Positions 11,025 through 21,127 of a DNA stretch of 64,000 bases are shown here, piece by piece. Position numbers and translations under genes: made by a program. Source of the stretch: Iris pallida (Eukaryota; Streptophyta; Magnoliopsida; Asparagales; Iridaceae). The notes beneath the pieces were generated by a model. It did no database searches. It was not told the DNA's origin and was given only the letters and a program-made list of their open reading frames with translations. The stretch lies in the NCBI GenBank assembly GCA_029216955.1, contig JANAVB010031417.1, positions 14,439,717-14,503,716 on the forward strand. Reading direction: 5' to 3'. The stretch's first letter is position 1. Every line of letters starts with the position of its first letter.

Positions 11025-11325
11025 TTGCTCAGAGGTAATATGGACGTGGCAATTATTGAGGTTCAAATGATAGAATCTTCCTACTCAGAGGTATTATGGA
11101 CGTGGTAGGAGTGATCCTGGGGGATACGCTGAACAACTCAGAGGTGATGTGGATGTGAAAGTTTTGCGATCAATGTACGACAACGCAAGGGTTGTTTGTA
11201 CGAGATGTTTACTCAGAGGTAATGTGGACGTGGTAAACATGAAAGGTAGCATAGGCTTACGAAGTGTAAGATTTCGTTTTGCAGGGTATAGAGGGACAAC
11301 TCAGAGGTGATGTGGACGTGGTTGT
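11025..11325. repeat. Five spaced copies of a 22-bp motif between antisense gene and integrase
   Basis: ACTCAGAGGTRATGTGGACG with TGG following recurs at about 11028, 11085, 11148, 11213 and 11299, spaced 57-86 bases apart with unrelated sequence between. On the minus strand each reads CCACGTCCACATTACCTCTG. The conservation of the motif against variable spacers suggests a protein-binding or RNA-processing site rather than a simple tandem repeat. Confidence 0.75.
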
Positions 11326-11454
11326 CTTTCTACTGGAAGATGCTACGGAACAGCTGGGTTCCGGAAGCGTATGGTTTTGTTGGAAGGGAATTGTCTGTGA
11401 ATCCTGATGATTGGGTCCATAGATCCCCTTATGGAAGCACATATCTGAAAGGTG

Positions 11455-13377
11455 TCAAGAGTAGTACTTCTTCAGGAACTTTCCGTTGATGGGCATCATG
11501 AACAAGTCCCTATTGGGTTTGGCGAGGCGGTAAGCACCGTTTGAGTATACCGTCTCAATGATGAAAGGTCCTTCCCACTTGGGCTCGATCTTTCTTGGTG
11601 TCGTGTGAGTTAACACCATCGGCCTCCTGACTGCCAGAACCAGGTCGCCAACTTGAAAAGTTCTCTGTTTGACCTTCTTGTTGAAAGCCTGTGATATACG
11701 GGCTTGGTAGATTTCGATACGTTGTTGAGCTAGGAGACGCTTTTCGTCAAGTGCCTCCAGCTCCCGCAGACGACGACGTTGATTGTCCTCTTCTGTGAGT
11801 TTGTTTGTGATTGCCACGCGGAGTGAGGGTATCTGGATCTCGAGAGGTAGTACCGCTTTGCTCCCGTAGACCAGGAAGAATGGTGTGTTGCCTGTTGGGG
11901 TTCGTACCGTTGTACGGTAGGCCCAAAGACATTTGCCAAGCTTTTCGTCCCAGTCGCGTTTGTTGGATGACACGACTTTTTTGAGCAGCCTAACGATAGT
12001 TTTGTTGAACGCCTCGGCCAATCCGTTTGCTGCCGGATTGTAGGCGGTTGATGCCACGTTTTGAATGCGATTCTTGTCACAGAATCTGCTGAAAACATGA
12101 CTGATGAACTGAGGACCATTATCGTGGATGATCCTCTGGGGTACTCCAAAACGGTAGATAACGTGGTGTTTGATAAAGCTGACCACCCTGGAGCTCTTTA
12201 CTTTCGCCAATGGGACTGCTTCTGCCCACTTGGAGAAGTAATCGATAATGGCCAGGATGAAGCGGTGCCCCCTTGATGAAAGAGGGGTGATCGGTCCTAC
12301 AATGTCCATGCCCCAGGCTTCGAAGGGCCAGGAGGCGACTGTAGGATGTAGTGGTTCTGACGGCGTATGAATGAAGTCTGCGTGAAGTTGGCACGCATGG
12401 CACTTCTTAGCATAGTCGACAGCATCAGCGGCCATGGTTGGCCAATAGTAGCCCATACGTCGCAGTCGATCCCGCAACTTAGGACCAGGTTGATGAGCTC
12501 CGCAAGTTCCGTCATGAGCTTCTCGAAGAGCTTCGGTCGCCTCTTCGTTGGACAGGCATCGAAGGAGAAGCCCATCATAGGAGCGTCGGTACAGCATTTT
12601 AGTGGCTGTATCATAGTAGAATCGAAGAAAACGTCTCCTGACTGAGACGGCTTCCTTCGGGTCCTCTGGGAGAATTCCGTAGACGGCGAAGTCGATGAAC
12701 GGGAACCTCCAATCTCGGACATTAACACCAGTACTTGTCGGTATGGCATGGTCCACTCGTAAGCATAGGTTGTTTCTAGGACAAACCAAGTCTCGGCCAG
12801 CTACCGTGACGTAGTGTTGAGTCCCAAGAGGTGCTGCTAATGAGGCCGCGAGACCAGCCAGAGCATCAGCCTCCAGATTTTGTAGGCGAGGTACGTGTTC
12901 GATGAAGAACCCGGTGAAGGTTGAAACGATGTTCAATGCAACTTCATGGTAAGGGATCAGATCTTCATGGCGAACCTCGTATTGCCCTCGGATCTGGTTT
13001 ACGACGAGTTTTGAGTCGCCGTAGGCTTCCAGATAATCTACCTCCAGCTGTTGTGCCAGCTGGAGTCCCATAATGAGCGCGTTGTACTCGGCCACGTTGT
13101 TGGAGCACGGCTTCGAAAGAGAGTAAGCACGCTGGATGACTAGCTGATCGGGGGAGACTAAGACTACCCCCACTCCTGCGACAATCTGGCCTTTGGGGCC
13201 TGTTCTTGAAGCGCCATCGAAAAATATCCGCCAAACGGAGCTTCCTTCAGTGACGTTTGATTCTTGGACCTCATCTGGGATGTCTTCATAGAGTCTTGAG
13301 GACCCCGGAATGGGGTGTACAGCTAAAAAGTCAGCCAGAGCCTGACCCTTAACAGCTTTTTGTGGCACAAACACCAT
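11455..13377 (-). CDS. Archaeal-type RNase H and integrase part of the Tat polyprotein
   Basis: One open frame of 640 aa. Residues about 48-185 form a second, archaeal-type RNase H with its acidic residues in FFDGAS, EYNALI, YGDSKL and LEADAL, which degrades the RNA strand of the hybrid. Residues about 265-335 hold the HHCC zinc finger of integrase (HDGTCGAH ... CHAC). The DDE core has Asp in GMDIVGP, Asp in HDNGPQF and Glu in NGLAEAF with exactly 35 residues between the last two. The C-terminal part has a GPFIIETV...GAYRL motif. No chromodomain follows, as usual in Tat. The start ATG is only the first Met after a frameshift from the RT frame; in life it is part of the polyprotein. The stop at 11455 leaves a 3' untranslated zone with the antisense gene. 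Confidence 0.93.
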   Translation of the reverse strand: MVFVPQKAVKGQALADFLAVHPIPGSSRLYEDIPDEVQESNVTEGSSVWRIFFDGASRTGPKGQIVAGVGVVLVSPDQLVIQRAYSLSKPCSNNVAEYNALIMGLQLAQQLEVDYLEAYGDSKLVVNQIRGQYEVRHEDLIPYHEVALNIVSTFTGFFIEHVPRLQNLEADALAGLAASLAAPLGTQHYVTVAGRDLVCPRNNLCLRVDHAIPTSTGVNVRDWRFPFIDFAVYGILPEDPKEAVSVRRRFLRFYYDTATKMLYRRSYDGLLLRCLSNEEATEALREAHDGTCGAHQPGPKLRDRLRRMGYYWPTMAADAVDYAKKCHACQLHADFIHTPSEPLHPTVASWPFEAWGMDIVGPITPLSSRGHRFILAIIDYFSKWAEAVPLAKVKSSRVVSFIKHHVIYRFGVPQRIIHDNGPQFISHVFSRFCDKNRIQNVASTAYNPAANGLAEAFNKTIVRLLKKVVSSNKRDWDEKLGKCLWAYRTTVRTPTGNTPFFLVYGSKAVLPLEIQIPSLRVAITNKLTEEDNQRRRLRELEALDEKRLLAQQRIEIYQARISQAFNKKVKQRTFQVGDLVLAVRRPMVLTHTTPRKIEPKWEGPFIIETVYSNGAYRLAKPNRDLFMMPINGKFLKKYYS

Positions 13378-13409
13378 GTTGTATGGTGTTAGCAGGATCG
13401 CCCACGTAG

Positions 13410-14888
13410 CTAGCCGGAGTTTAATAACCCTGGCTTCGTCATGAGGACTCTAAGTGGATTGACTCGGGAGATGACATGAATTGTTTGGCCCGAGACATAA
13501 TGACGAGTCTTCTGGATGGCAAACATCAAGGCCAAGCATTCCTTTTCAACGGGGTTGTACCGGTGTTCAGCCCCGATGAGTGTTCGACTGAGGTAGTAGA
13601 TCGCTTGCTCGTAGCCTGTATCGCTATTTTGAGCCAGCAGAGCGCCCAGGGAATGATCCATGGCACGAACGTAGAGGAGAAACGGTTTGCCGGCGACAGG
13701 TGCTACCAAGACTGGCGGGCTTGTCAAGTAAGCCTTGATGTCGTCGAAAGCCTTTTGGCACTCCTCTGTCCAGACGTAAGAGACTCCCTTCCTCATGAGC
13801 TGAGTAAAGGGGTGACATTTACCGGAAAGATTTGCTATAAACCTCCGGATGTACGCCAAACGTTCCTGTAGGCCTCGAAGTTCTCGAAGATTCTTCGGAG
13901 GGTCCATGCTGAGGATGGCTTTGGTTTTCTCGGGATCAACATGAATGCCTTTCGCCGTGATGACAAAGCCCAAGAATTTTCTGCTAGAAACTCCCGAGGA
14001 AGGATTTAGCGGGGTTCATCTTGAGTTGATGTGCCCGTATGAGATCGAAGACTGTTTTCAGGTCCTGTAGGTGATCTCCTTTAAGGCGGCTCTTGACTGC
14101 GATGTCGTCAACATAGCATTCGACTGTCTTACGAAGATGTTGACGGAAGATGGTGCTCATAGCTCGTTGGTATGTCGCACCGGCGTTCTTCAAGCCGAAG
14201 GGCATCACTGTGTAGCAGAAAATGCCCTTTGGAGTCCTGAATGACGTTTGTTTTGCGTCATCGAGAAACATCTTGATTTGATTGTAGCCTGAATACCCAT
14301 CCATAAAAGACATGCGTTCGAAGCTACACGTGTTGTCGATCATCACGTCAGTGATTGGAAGTGGAAATTCGTCCTTCGGGCAAGAAGAGTTGAGATCCCT
14401 GAAGTCGATACAGACTCGTATCTTTCCATTCTTTTTGGTGACATGTACGACGTTGGCTACCCAATCTGGGTGTTGCTATTCACAGATGAAGCCGCTAGTC
14501 AAGAGTTTATCTACCTCCTGATCGATGGCGTTCATGATGTCCGGACGGAAGCGCCGCTGTTGTTGCTTGATAGGCTTGGCATCAGGCAATATATTCAACC
14601 TATGCATCGCAATCTGGGGATCAAGTCCCGGCATATCTTCGTAGCTCCAGGCAAAGACGTCGATATACTCCTTAGCCAGTTGGATTAAAGACTCTCGGTC
14701 TTCTCCTTCTAGGCTTCTGCTGATGAAAATGGGTTTGGAAGAAGACCCGTCCCCAAGGTCGATCTGCTCGACTTCGTCTTCGGTAGGAGGTTCGCGTAAC
14801 TCGAAACGAGACTCCCATTGTTCTCCTAGGCGTTGAGCCCAGGATTCTTCTTCGAAGGGTTCCGGCGCTTGGTCTTCGCCTTCATCTT
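13410..14888 (-). pseudogene. Reverse transcriptase and first RNase H of the Tat element, frameshifted
   Basis: The RT begins with the Tat-typical FAWSYEDMPGL (about 14660) and passes QHPDWVANVV, VCIDFRDLN, MPFGLKNAGATYQR and the catalytic YVDD in ECYVDDIAV. An in-frame TAG lies just before QHPDW (about 14476). Single-base frameshifts at about 13985 and 13422 break the continuity into 14346-13984 and 13973-13410. The RNase H that follows (LYVRAMDHSLGALLAQ, NPVEKECLALMFA) lacks the usual first catalytic Asp; in the Tat lineage this domain is degenerate and the second RNase H takes over. This copy cannot make a full polyprotein. Confidence 0.88.
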
Positions 14889-15888
14889 TTTAAGGTTGTG
14901 CTGATGTCATGTTAGCTGACAGCACTTTCCTGAAGACTGATCCGATACTGGTATCGGAATCCCAAGTTGATGCTTCGGACGAGTGGGAATGTTCTACGTC
15001 TTCTGCGTCTGAACTCTCTGGAGTTGATGGCGGCGTGACATAGCCTACCCCCCGTCGAGTCCGATTGTAATAGTCCTACCACTTTCCTTTAGGTGTTGGA
15101 AGCCTGAGAGGGAGACGCCGACCCTTGCCGTAGTTTAGGCCTTTGTCGCTTTCCAGATCGTAGTCCATCTTTTGGATGAGATACTTTGCCTTATTCGTGT
15201 ACCGATAGAGTTGCATTCTGCCGACATCTGGTTCTGGCTCGAGTGGCAGGAGGTCTTGATGACACTCAACTTTACCGAAGATGATGGATCCTTCGTCTCG
15301 ACTTCGTGGAGGGACTATGTAACAGACTCCTTGAGACAGGACTACTCGATTTACATGATGAACGGTCATTATTTGTGTTTACAACGACCGTAGAGCGTTA
15401 TCTAATGTATACATAGCATTCCAATGTGGAAGACAAGAATAATTAAAAGACACTCTATTATTGATAAAATACGAGATTTTATCCCGTGGGATTACATTGT
15501 CTAAGGAGGGTGCATCTACATCAGCAGAGATATATTCGCCAAGCTCCTCATCTGTAAGTACTGGGGTTGGACCAGGAGAGTCCACCACAGCTTAGATTTT
15601 AGGGTTCGAGAGGGTTATGTGAGCCCTCCCTGGCGTCTTGGATGACTGCGGGGGTTTGCCCTTAAGACGCACCTTCAATGGTGCCTCAACTGCGCCTCCA
15701 GTGATTGGTGCCTTCCCCTGTAATTTTGCCACCAGGGGAGCCGATGTTTGAGGCGGCTTTCCCTTGAGGCGTATCTTCAGGGGAGCTTCAGGAGTTGGTG
15801 CTTTTCCTGGTAGCTTGATGCTCATTAGAGGCACCTTCTGGGGCGGTTTGCCATTGAGTTTGATCTTTAAAGGGGCGCCGAGAGTCAT
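14889..15888 (-). pseudogene. Protease-RT linker of the Tat polyprotein with internal repeats, broken
   Basis: 15592-15888 encodes five imperfect repeats of PLKIRLKGKPPQ type, with spacers. It is followed by an acidic piece (15379-15588) and by 15076-15369, which ends DLESDKGLNYGKGRRLPLRL, a Gly-Lys-rich stretch resembling the linker seen before RT in Tat elements. Stops separate the pieces, so this is read as one decayed linker. No enzymatic domain is seen. Confidence 0.6.
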
Positions 15889-17643
15889 CTAAGGCTCCAT
15901 GTCCGGCTCAGCTGCCGTCTCTGCCTCGTCATTAGCATCATTGGCTTCCTCCTCGTCAAGTGATTTGTACAAGTCGGAATCGGTGAAGTAGGCTTCAATC
16001 CCTTTGAAAGGATCGATGTTTGCGAACTCCGTCCTGATGACGCCGTTGGTGGATACATATTTCATGCATTGGTGGAGCATGGATGGCACCACCATGTACT
16101 CATGTAGCCATGGTCGACCGAGCAGGATGTTGTAGTTGACTTCGGCATCCACAACATAGCAGGTCACCTCAGTTTTGAGGTTACCGATGTGACACTTCAG
16201 TCGAATTTTTCCCAGTGGCTCGCTTTTGCTTGCGTTGAAATCGCTGATAGTTGTATTGGAGGGCGCCAGCCGGTACATTGGGATCCCTAATGTTGATAAT
16301 AGCGCCTTCGAAATGATGCTGAGAGAAGACCCCGAATCGATCTGAATCCGGTTCACCTTGACTGAACCGATATACCCTGTATAATACAGTGGTCGGTTAT
16401 GTCGGTGGTGCTTGAGCAGCATGTCTTGTTGGATGAAAGTTATGTTTGGGATAACTTCATCCGTACAATGACAGTGCGCATAAGTAGTTGGGAGGTCTTC
16501 AGGCTGCTTGACCTGACTGAGAAAGGATTCGTCATCCTTCAGAGCTTCGCAGAGAGCTTCTCGGGAATCTTTGAAAAGACGCAGGAGCTCGAACAAAGAT
16601 AGACGGGCAGGGGTACTGGCCAGTTGTGCCAGTATGTCGAAGTTGTGGGGCTTGGCTAACCCCGAAGCACTCTCCTTTCGTAGAGGTCTGTCGAAACGAG
16701 CCTCCACCTGCTTCTGCTTATTGGCTGCTGAGGGCTTAGACGGGCCCTCTTCCTGGACAGCAGGGACGGTGCAAGGAGGCACCACCTCGGCGGCAGCTTC
16801 GTCGGGTTGGACGTTCTGTTGTGAACGCGTCTGCACAGGAAGCGCCTCTTCTGTTAAAGAAGAGACCATGCGGCAAGACTTGATCTTCCTGCCTTTGGAT
16901 TTGGAGGTAGGGCGTACCTCCGGTTGAGTCACCTCGGAGATGAGGTCGGGGTGGACCCATAGGACCTCTCCTCGAGATGTGGTGAGTGGGATGAGTCCAC
17001 TCACATTGTCACGGGTAGGTGGTAAGTTAACCACCTCCATTGTCGCCTTAGGAATGGGGACGACACCATCTTGTGAGGTAGTTGGCGGCAAGGTGCCAAA
17101 CTGGAGTGACACCATATTGGCTGACACCGTCTTCTCTTCGTAGTCGACGGAGATTACATCCGCATTGATCATGCACTGGATGTAATTCTTGAGGACATAA
17201 CAGTCCTTGGTCGGGTGTCCGACAAACCGATGGTAGTGACAGTACCTCGGGTTGTCCACTTTTCCAACTTTATCGGACCGCTTTGGGTCCGGTAGCTTGA
17301 TCTTGTCACCCTGCTTCAGTATTTTAAAAAGTTGCAAGGTGTCTTCGTCGTTGAATGAATAAACCTCCTTGGGCCTTGGTGCAAGTGGAGGCTTCTGAGT
17401 AGGCGCAGATGCGCCTTTTGAGACATTAACAGTCAATGCCTGCTTCCCATTTGTCTCACGCCCGGGGTTGTTGGCTGTAGACCTTTTCCCCTTGTCATCA
17501 AAGGCAGGGAAGCTGACCCCCAGAAGACGTGCATTGGCCGCCTTCTTTTCTGCGGCTTCTGCTTCGATGATCAGGGAGCTACAGTCGGGAGGGGGAGTAG
17601 AGTTGAGCCAGAGCTTGACTGCAGGCAGCATTTCATGCTGCAA
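15889..17643 (-). CDS. Gag C-terminus and aspartic protease of the Tat element
   Basis: A 584-aa frame. Residues 135-148 form the Tat-type zinc knuckle CHYH-x4-H-x4-C (CHYHRFVGHPTKDC). Residues about 430-540 are a retropepsin-like protease with the active site DSGSS and a second motif NILLGRPWLHEY, which would cleave the polyprotein. Between lies a Pro/Gln-rich linker. The C-terminus is very acidic. The frame overlaps the upstream gag frame (17633-18118), so a frameshift lies near 17640. This and the following linker form the first half of the gag-pol polyprotein. Confidence 0.88.
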   Translation of the reverse strand: MQHEMLPAVKLWLNSTPPPDCSSLIIEAEAAEKKAANARLLGVSFPAFDDKGKRSTANNPGRETNGKQALTVNVSKGASAPTQKPPLAPRPKEVYSFNDEDTLQLFKILKQGDKIKLPDPKRSDKVGKVDNPRYCHYHRFVGHPTKDCYVLKNYIQCMINADVISVDYEEKTVSANMVSLQFGTLPPTTSQDGVVPIPKATMEVVNLPPTRDNVSGLIPLTTSRGEVLWVHPDLISEVTQPEVRPTSKSKGRKIKSCRMVSSLTEEALPVQTRSQQNVQPDEAAAEVVPPCTVPAVQEEGPSKPSAANKQKQVEARFDRPLRKESASGLAKPHNFDILAQLASTPARLSLFELLRLFKDSREALCEALKDDESFLSQVKQPEDLPTTYAHCHCTDEVIPNITFIQQDMLLKHHRHNRPLYYTGYIGSVKVNRIQIDSGSSLSIISKALLSTLGIPMYRLAPSNTTISDFNASKSEPLGKIRLKCHIGNLKTEVTCYVVDAEVNYNILLGRPWLHEYMVVPSMLHQCMKYVSTNGVIRTEFANIDPFKGIEAYFTDSDLYKSLDEEEANDANDEAETAAEPDMEP

Positions 17644-18176
17644 GAGGAGAGGAGCGCATGTTCCGGCTGCCTGCAGGTAGTCTGAAGGAGGCCTGTCGAA
17701 AGCGTTCGATGAACACCCGAACCGTTTCCTTCTCCTTCTGGCGTATCTCTATGAGGGACGCCATCGTCATGTCTTTCCCGTCGTCGTAGAAGCGGTCGAG
17801 GAAGTCATACGCCACTCCCTTCAATGCTCCGACAAATATGCTAGTGAGGAGTGCATCCTCCTTCGAAAGATGTCCCGTTTGGGACTGGAAGTACGTCAGG
17901 TAGCGACGCGGAGAGTCCTTCCCGTCGTATGGCGTCAGTGTTTGTGGTTTATACTTTGGAGGATAAACCACCTTGTTCCACTCGAGGGGATAGGGTTGGG
18001 GGATGCCCATCTTCTGGCGCTCCTCTTGTATGTTCTTGGACTCAAAGCGCTCCCGCAAGTCCTTGATTATTTCGACCACATCCTCCGTGGAGCTGGGAGT
18101 CGGGGAAGGCGGTACCACCTGGAGTTGAGCGTTTGAGGGCTCAGACGTCTGGGGTACTTCTCGGCGGTCTGTGTCT
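17633..18176 (-). pseudogene. Gag core of the Tat element, split by a solo LTR
   Basis: The frame contains WNKVVYPPKYKPQTLTPYDG and DSPRRYLTYFQSQTGHL, then LKGVAYDFLDRFYDD and FIERFRQASFRL, the retrotransposon gag fold (UBN2/Retrotrans_gag type) that builds the particle. The 5' part continues upstream without a stop to the insertion at 18177-18181 and resumes at 20343. The gene is therefore physically cut in two. Confidence 0.85.
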
Positions 18177-18181
18177 GAGGA

Positions 18182-20342
18182 TGTTTGCCATTAAAATTCT
18201 TTGATTGTAAATTTTAATACAAACAGAACAGTGTTACAATATAGGACTTAGATGTAGCCCTAGAAGTACACTTTTGTTTAATCTGGGTCCCTTGTGCCGA
18301 TAGAGCGAGTAGTAATGCGTTGACTCCATTGACGAGCTGACGACGGTTATCGGTTCTCTGAAGGTTTGGATTGCTCTGGGTGCTGGAGCTTGCTGAGAGG
18401 AGGAAGACATTGAGTGTCTGAATCTGCCTCTCTGGTGATATGTTCGTTCGTATCTGTCTCTGTGTAGGTCGTATGGAAGAAGGAAATGATCCCTCTATTT
18501 ATATCGTCTGCAGGCTGGCTGCTCATGCGCGTATATGTAGGATACGCCGGTGTGTGGAGACGCCACGTATTGATTGCTGATGGAGGCGTATGGGTGATGA
18601 GCCCTGATCGAGGGGGTTGACTTCTTCGTGTTGCTGCTGTGAACCGGTACGTAGCGGAGAAGAAGATCTTTCTGTTGCTGAGATCTTGGATGAGTCGAGT
18701 CAAAGGACATGTGTCATCGACTCATGGCTCGGAGATCTCGGATTTGGTGGGGAATGATCTGGTAGGATGCGCCTAGGATTGGGCGCATGAGGAGACTTTG
18801 GCTCGTAACCTTTAGGGGTCATGAACCATTCTGGGTGCATGGCTTTTGAGGCATATACAGGCGACTTTCCTCCTGTCTTTTGGGATCAGAGAGCAGTCTA
18901 GGGCGCATGGCTTTTGAGGCGCATGCGGAGCTTCAGATGGAGACTTTTCTTCTGTCTTTTGGGATCAGAGAGCAGTCTGGAGCGCATGGCTTTTGAGACG
19001 CATACTGGTTTAGGCGCATGGTCGTGGAGGCGCATGCCGGTGGTCGAGTGGCCACGTGGCAGTAGCCGTCGAAGTAAAGTCATGATGATGCTGACGTTAC
19101 CGACGCTTCGTCTTCTGAAAAAGCTGCCGACTGTTCAGACTCTGGGAGACGTGCTGCCAACTCTGTCAGTTCAGCATTTAATGTTTGTGACATTCGATGG
19201 ACAGCTGAGGGGGGCACGTCGATTGATGTTCTACTGGGTATGGGGGCGCATTCTCTGTGATGCGCTTGGCTCTGCAGGGCACATCTGCGTGATGCGCTTG
19301 AAGTCGAAAGGCGCGTCTGGCTGTTCCGTTCCTCGAGTGCTTTAAATAGCCGTTTGGCTGAATTCGAGACGTCCAGTTCATCCATTAAATGTAAGTTCAT
19401 TGCTCAGAATTCGGAGAGCCGTCCACTTGGCGCGTGGGTTTGATCTGCCCGGCCTATAAATAGTGGCATGGAGAGAAGGTTTGCTCCTCGTTCTCTCACG
19501 TACTTCCAACATGAACTTTATTCGAGTGCACTCTGTTGACGAAGTGCTCCCGAGGGTGAAGATGAGACGCCATGTCGTCGTTGCTGCACTTAAAGGTGAC
19601 TGTTACATCCAAAAGACGGAGTCGAGGGCTTCCGAGGCAGGCGGAAGGTGCCTGTTGCATCCAAAGATAAGGATGCTCGGGCCTCGTCTCCGTTGTTCTG
19701 GAAGGGCCGTAGATCGGAATGGCGGTGCTAGGCTCTTTCTTCCTTCAAAGTAGGTGTCGCCCACTCTGGTTGTGTTGAAAGCTGCTCCTTTAGCCGTATT
19801 TCGATTACGGTCTTCCTTGGTCTTTGGAGGCTCTTTCGAAGCCTCCCCTGGCCACAGATTTGTGGTGCTCTTCACTTCCTCGGTTCCAGCCAAAGGGTTA
19901 AATGCTTCATTAGTCGAGGCACTTATCAGGTGAGCCTGGCTAGAAGAGCAGCACATAACTGGGTTGCTGAAGGGATGCACATAACTGGGGATGCACATAA
20001 CTGAGCTGTTGAAGGATGCGCCTTGTTGAAGGCGCATGGTGGTACTGCGCCTGACTGGAGGCGCATGGTAGCTGCTGCGACTGACTGGAGGCGCATGGTG
20101 GCTGCTGCGCCTGACTGGAGGCGCATGGAGACTGCTGGCCGTAGACTTAGGATCTTTCCTTTGTAGAAGTTTTCCTTTGTACAGCCTTCTCTAGACATGT
20201 AATAGACTTTTATTTGTGAAATAAAAAGTTCTCTTTTCATGTCTATACTTGTTGCTTTTGCTGTAAAGTATTTTGTCCAAGTTCTGGCGTATGTAGTGTC
20301 CGACGCATGGGCTTTCTGGTTGTGAAATTCCATGCTTCTACA
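18182..20342 (-). mobile_element. Solo Tat-family LTR inserted in gag
   Basis: It has the same TGTTTGCCATT...GCTTCTACA ends as the two flanking LTRs but is more diverged from both (about 90% by eye) than they are from each other. It is flanked by GAGGA at 18177-18181 and again at 20343-20347, a perfect 5-bp target duplication. Thus it arrived by a separate insertion of a related element that later recombined to a solo LTR; it is not part of a tandem three-LTR array. Confidence 0.93.
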
Positions 20343-21097
20343 GAGGATACCCGTTGAAGGGGTACACTCGACTCCCCATTGGCCCCTGGGTCGGGACCGG
20401 TCGAAGGCGTTCGGGTCAAGGCCGACCGTATTTCAAACACCGCCTGAGTCAGTGTTTGTATGGAAGCAGAGAGGGTTTTGAGTCCTCCCTCTAATGTGTC
20501 TATGCGCTAGACGATGTCATGCGACGGCGCATCAGAATCGACATCAACCTCAGTCACGTTCACTGTCATGACGCGGCCGGGAGTGGATGGATGAGTCGAG
20601 GCCTCACTCTCGGCCTCACTCCCTTGTAAGGGAGTTGCCTCCCCTGAAGCTTCGTCTGGGCTACCCCCAGCCACGTTCTGGAGGTCATTCTCGACGGGCT
20701 CATCTACAAGGGTCTGATTACCCTCAGCTCCGTCTTGAAGGGTCTCTTCGTCTCCAGAACTACCCCCAGCTATGTTCTGGGGGACATCCTCGTTTTGAGG
20801 GGCTTCCGGAAGGCTGACTTCGCCTCGAGGATGAAGATCCGCCGCAGCTGTGCTTTGGACATCTTCGTCTTCGGAAGGAGGCTCAACAAGGGTCTGACTA
20901 CCCACTGCTTCCTCCAAGAACTTCTTCCTCGACCGAGTGCCTTCGAACACTCCGGAGGCCGAGACAGCTGCCTTGGTTTTCCTTGGTTGGCTTTTGGATG
21001 AGGACGAGGAATTGCCGGTCGTCTTTCGGACTGACGAGGAATTGGAGATCACGTTGCATGAAGCAACCCTTGGTTCCTCTTCCGTTGAAACCTTCAT
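20343..21097 (-). pseudogene. N-terminal gag region of the Tat element
   Basis: Reading from 21097 it is a Ser/Lys-rich start (SSSSSKSQPRKTKAAV) followed by repeats rich in EDVQ, NVAGGS and TLV, strongly acidic and disordered, ending in DSDAPSHDIV with a TAG at 20507. After that stop, sequence consistent with a coiled coil (TLEGGLKTLSASIQTLTQAV) leads to the solo-LTR insertion site. I infer this is the part of gag upstream of the core at 17633-18176. Confidence 0.6.
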
Positions 21098-21127
21098 CCC
21101 AAGGCGATGTCGGAGGGGTGTCGATGA

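Noticed and set aside
11025..11325. CRISPR-like array
   Set aside because: Plant retrotransposon context, uneven spacers, no cas genes.
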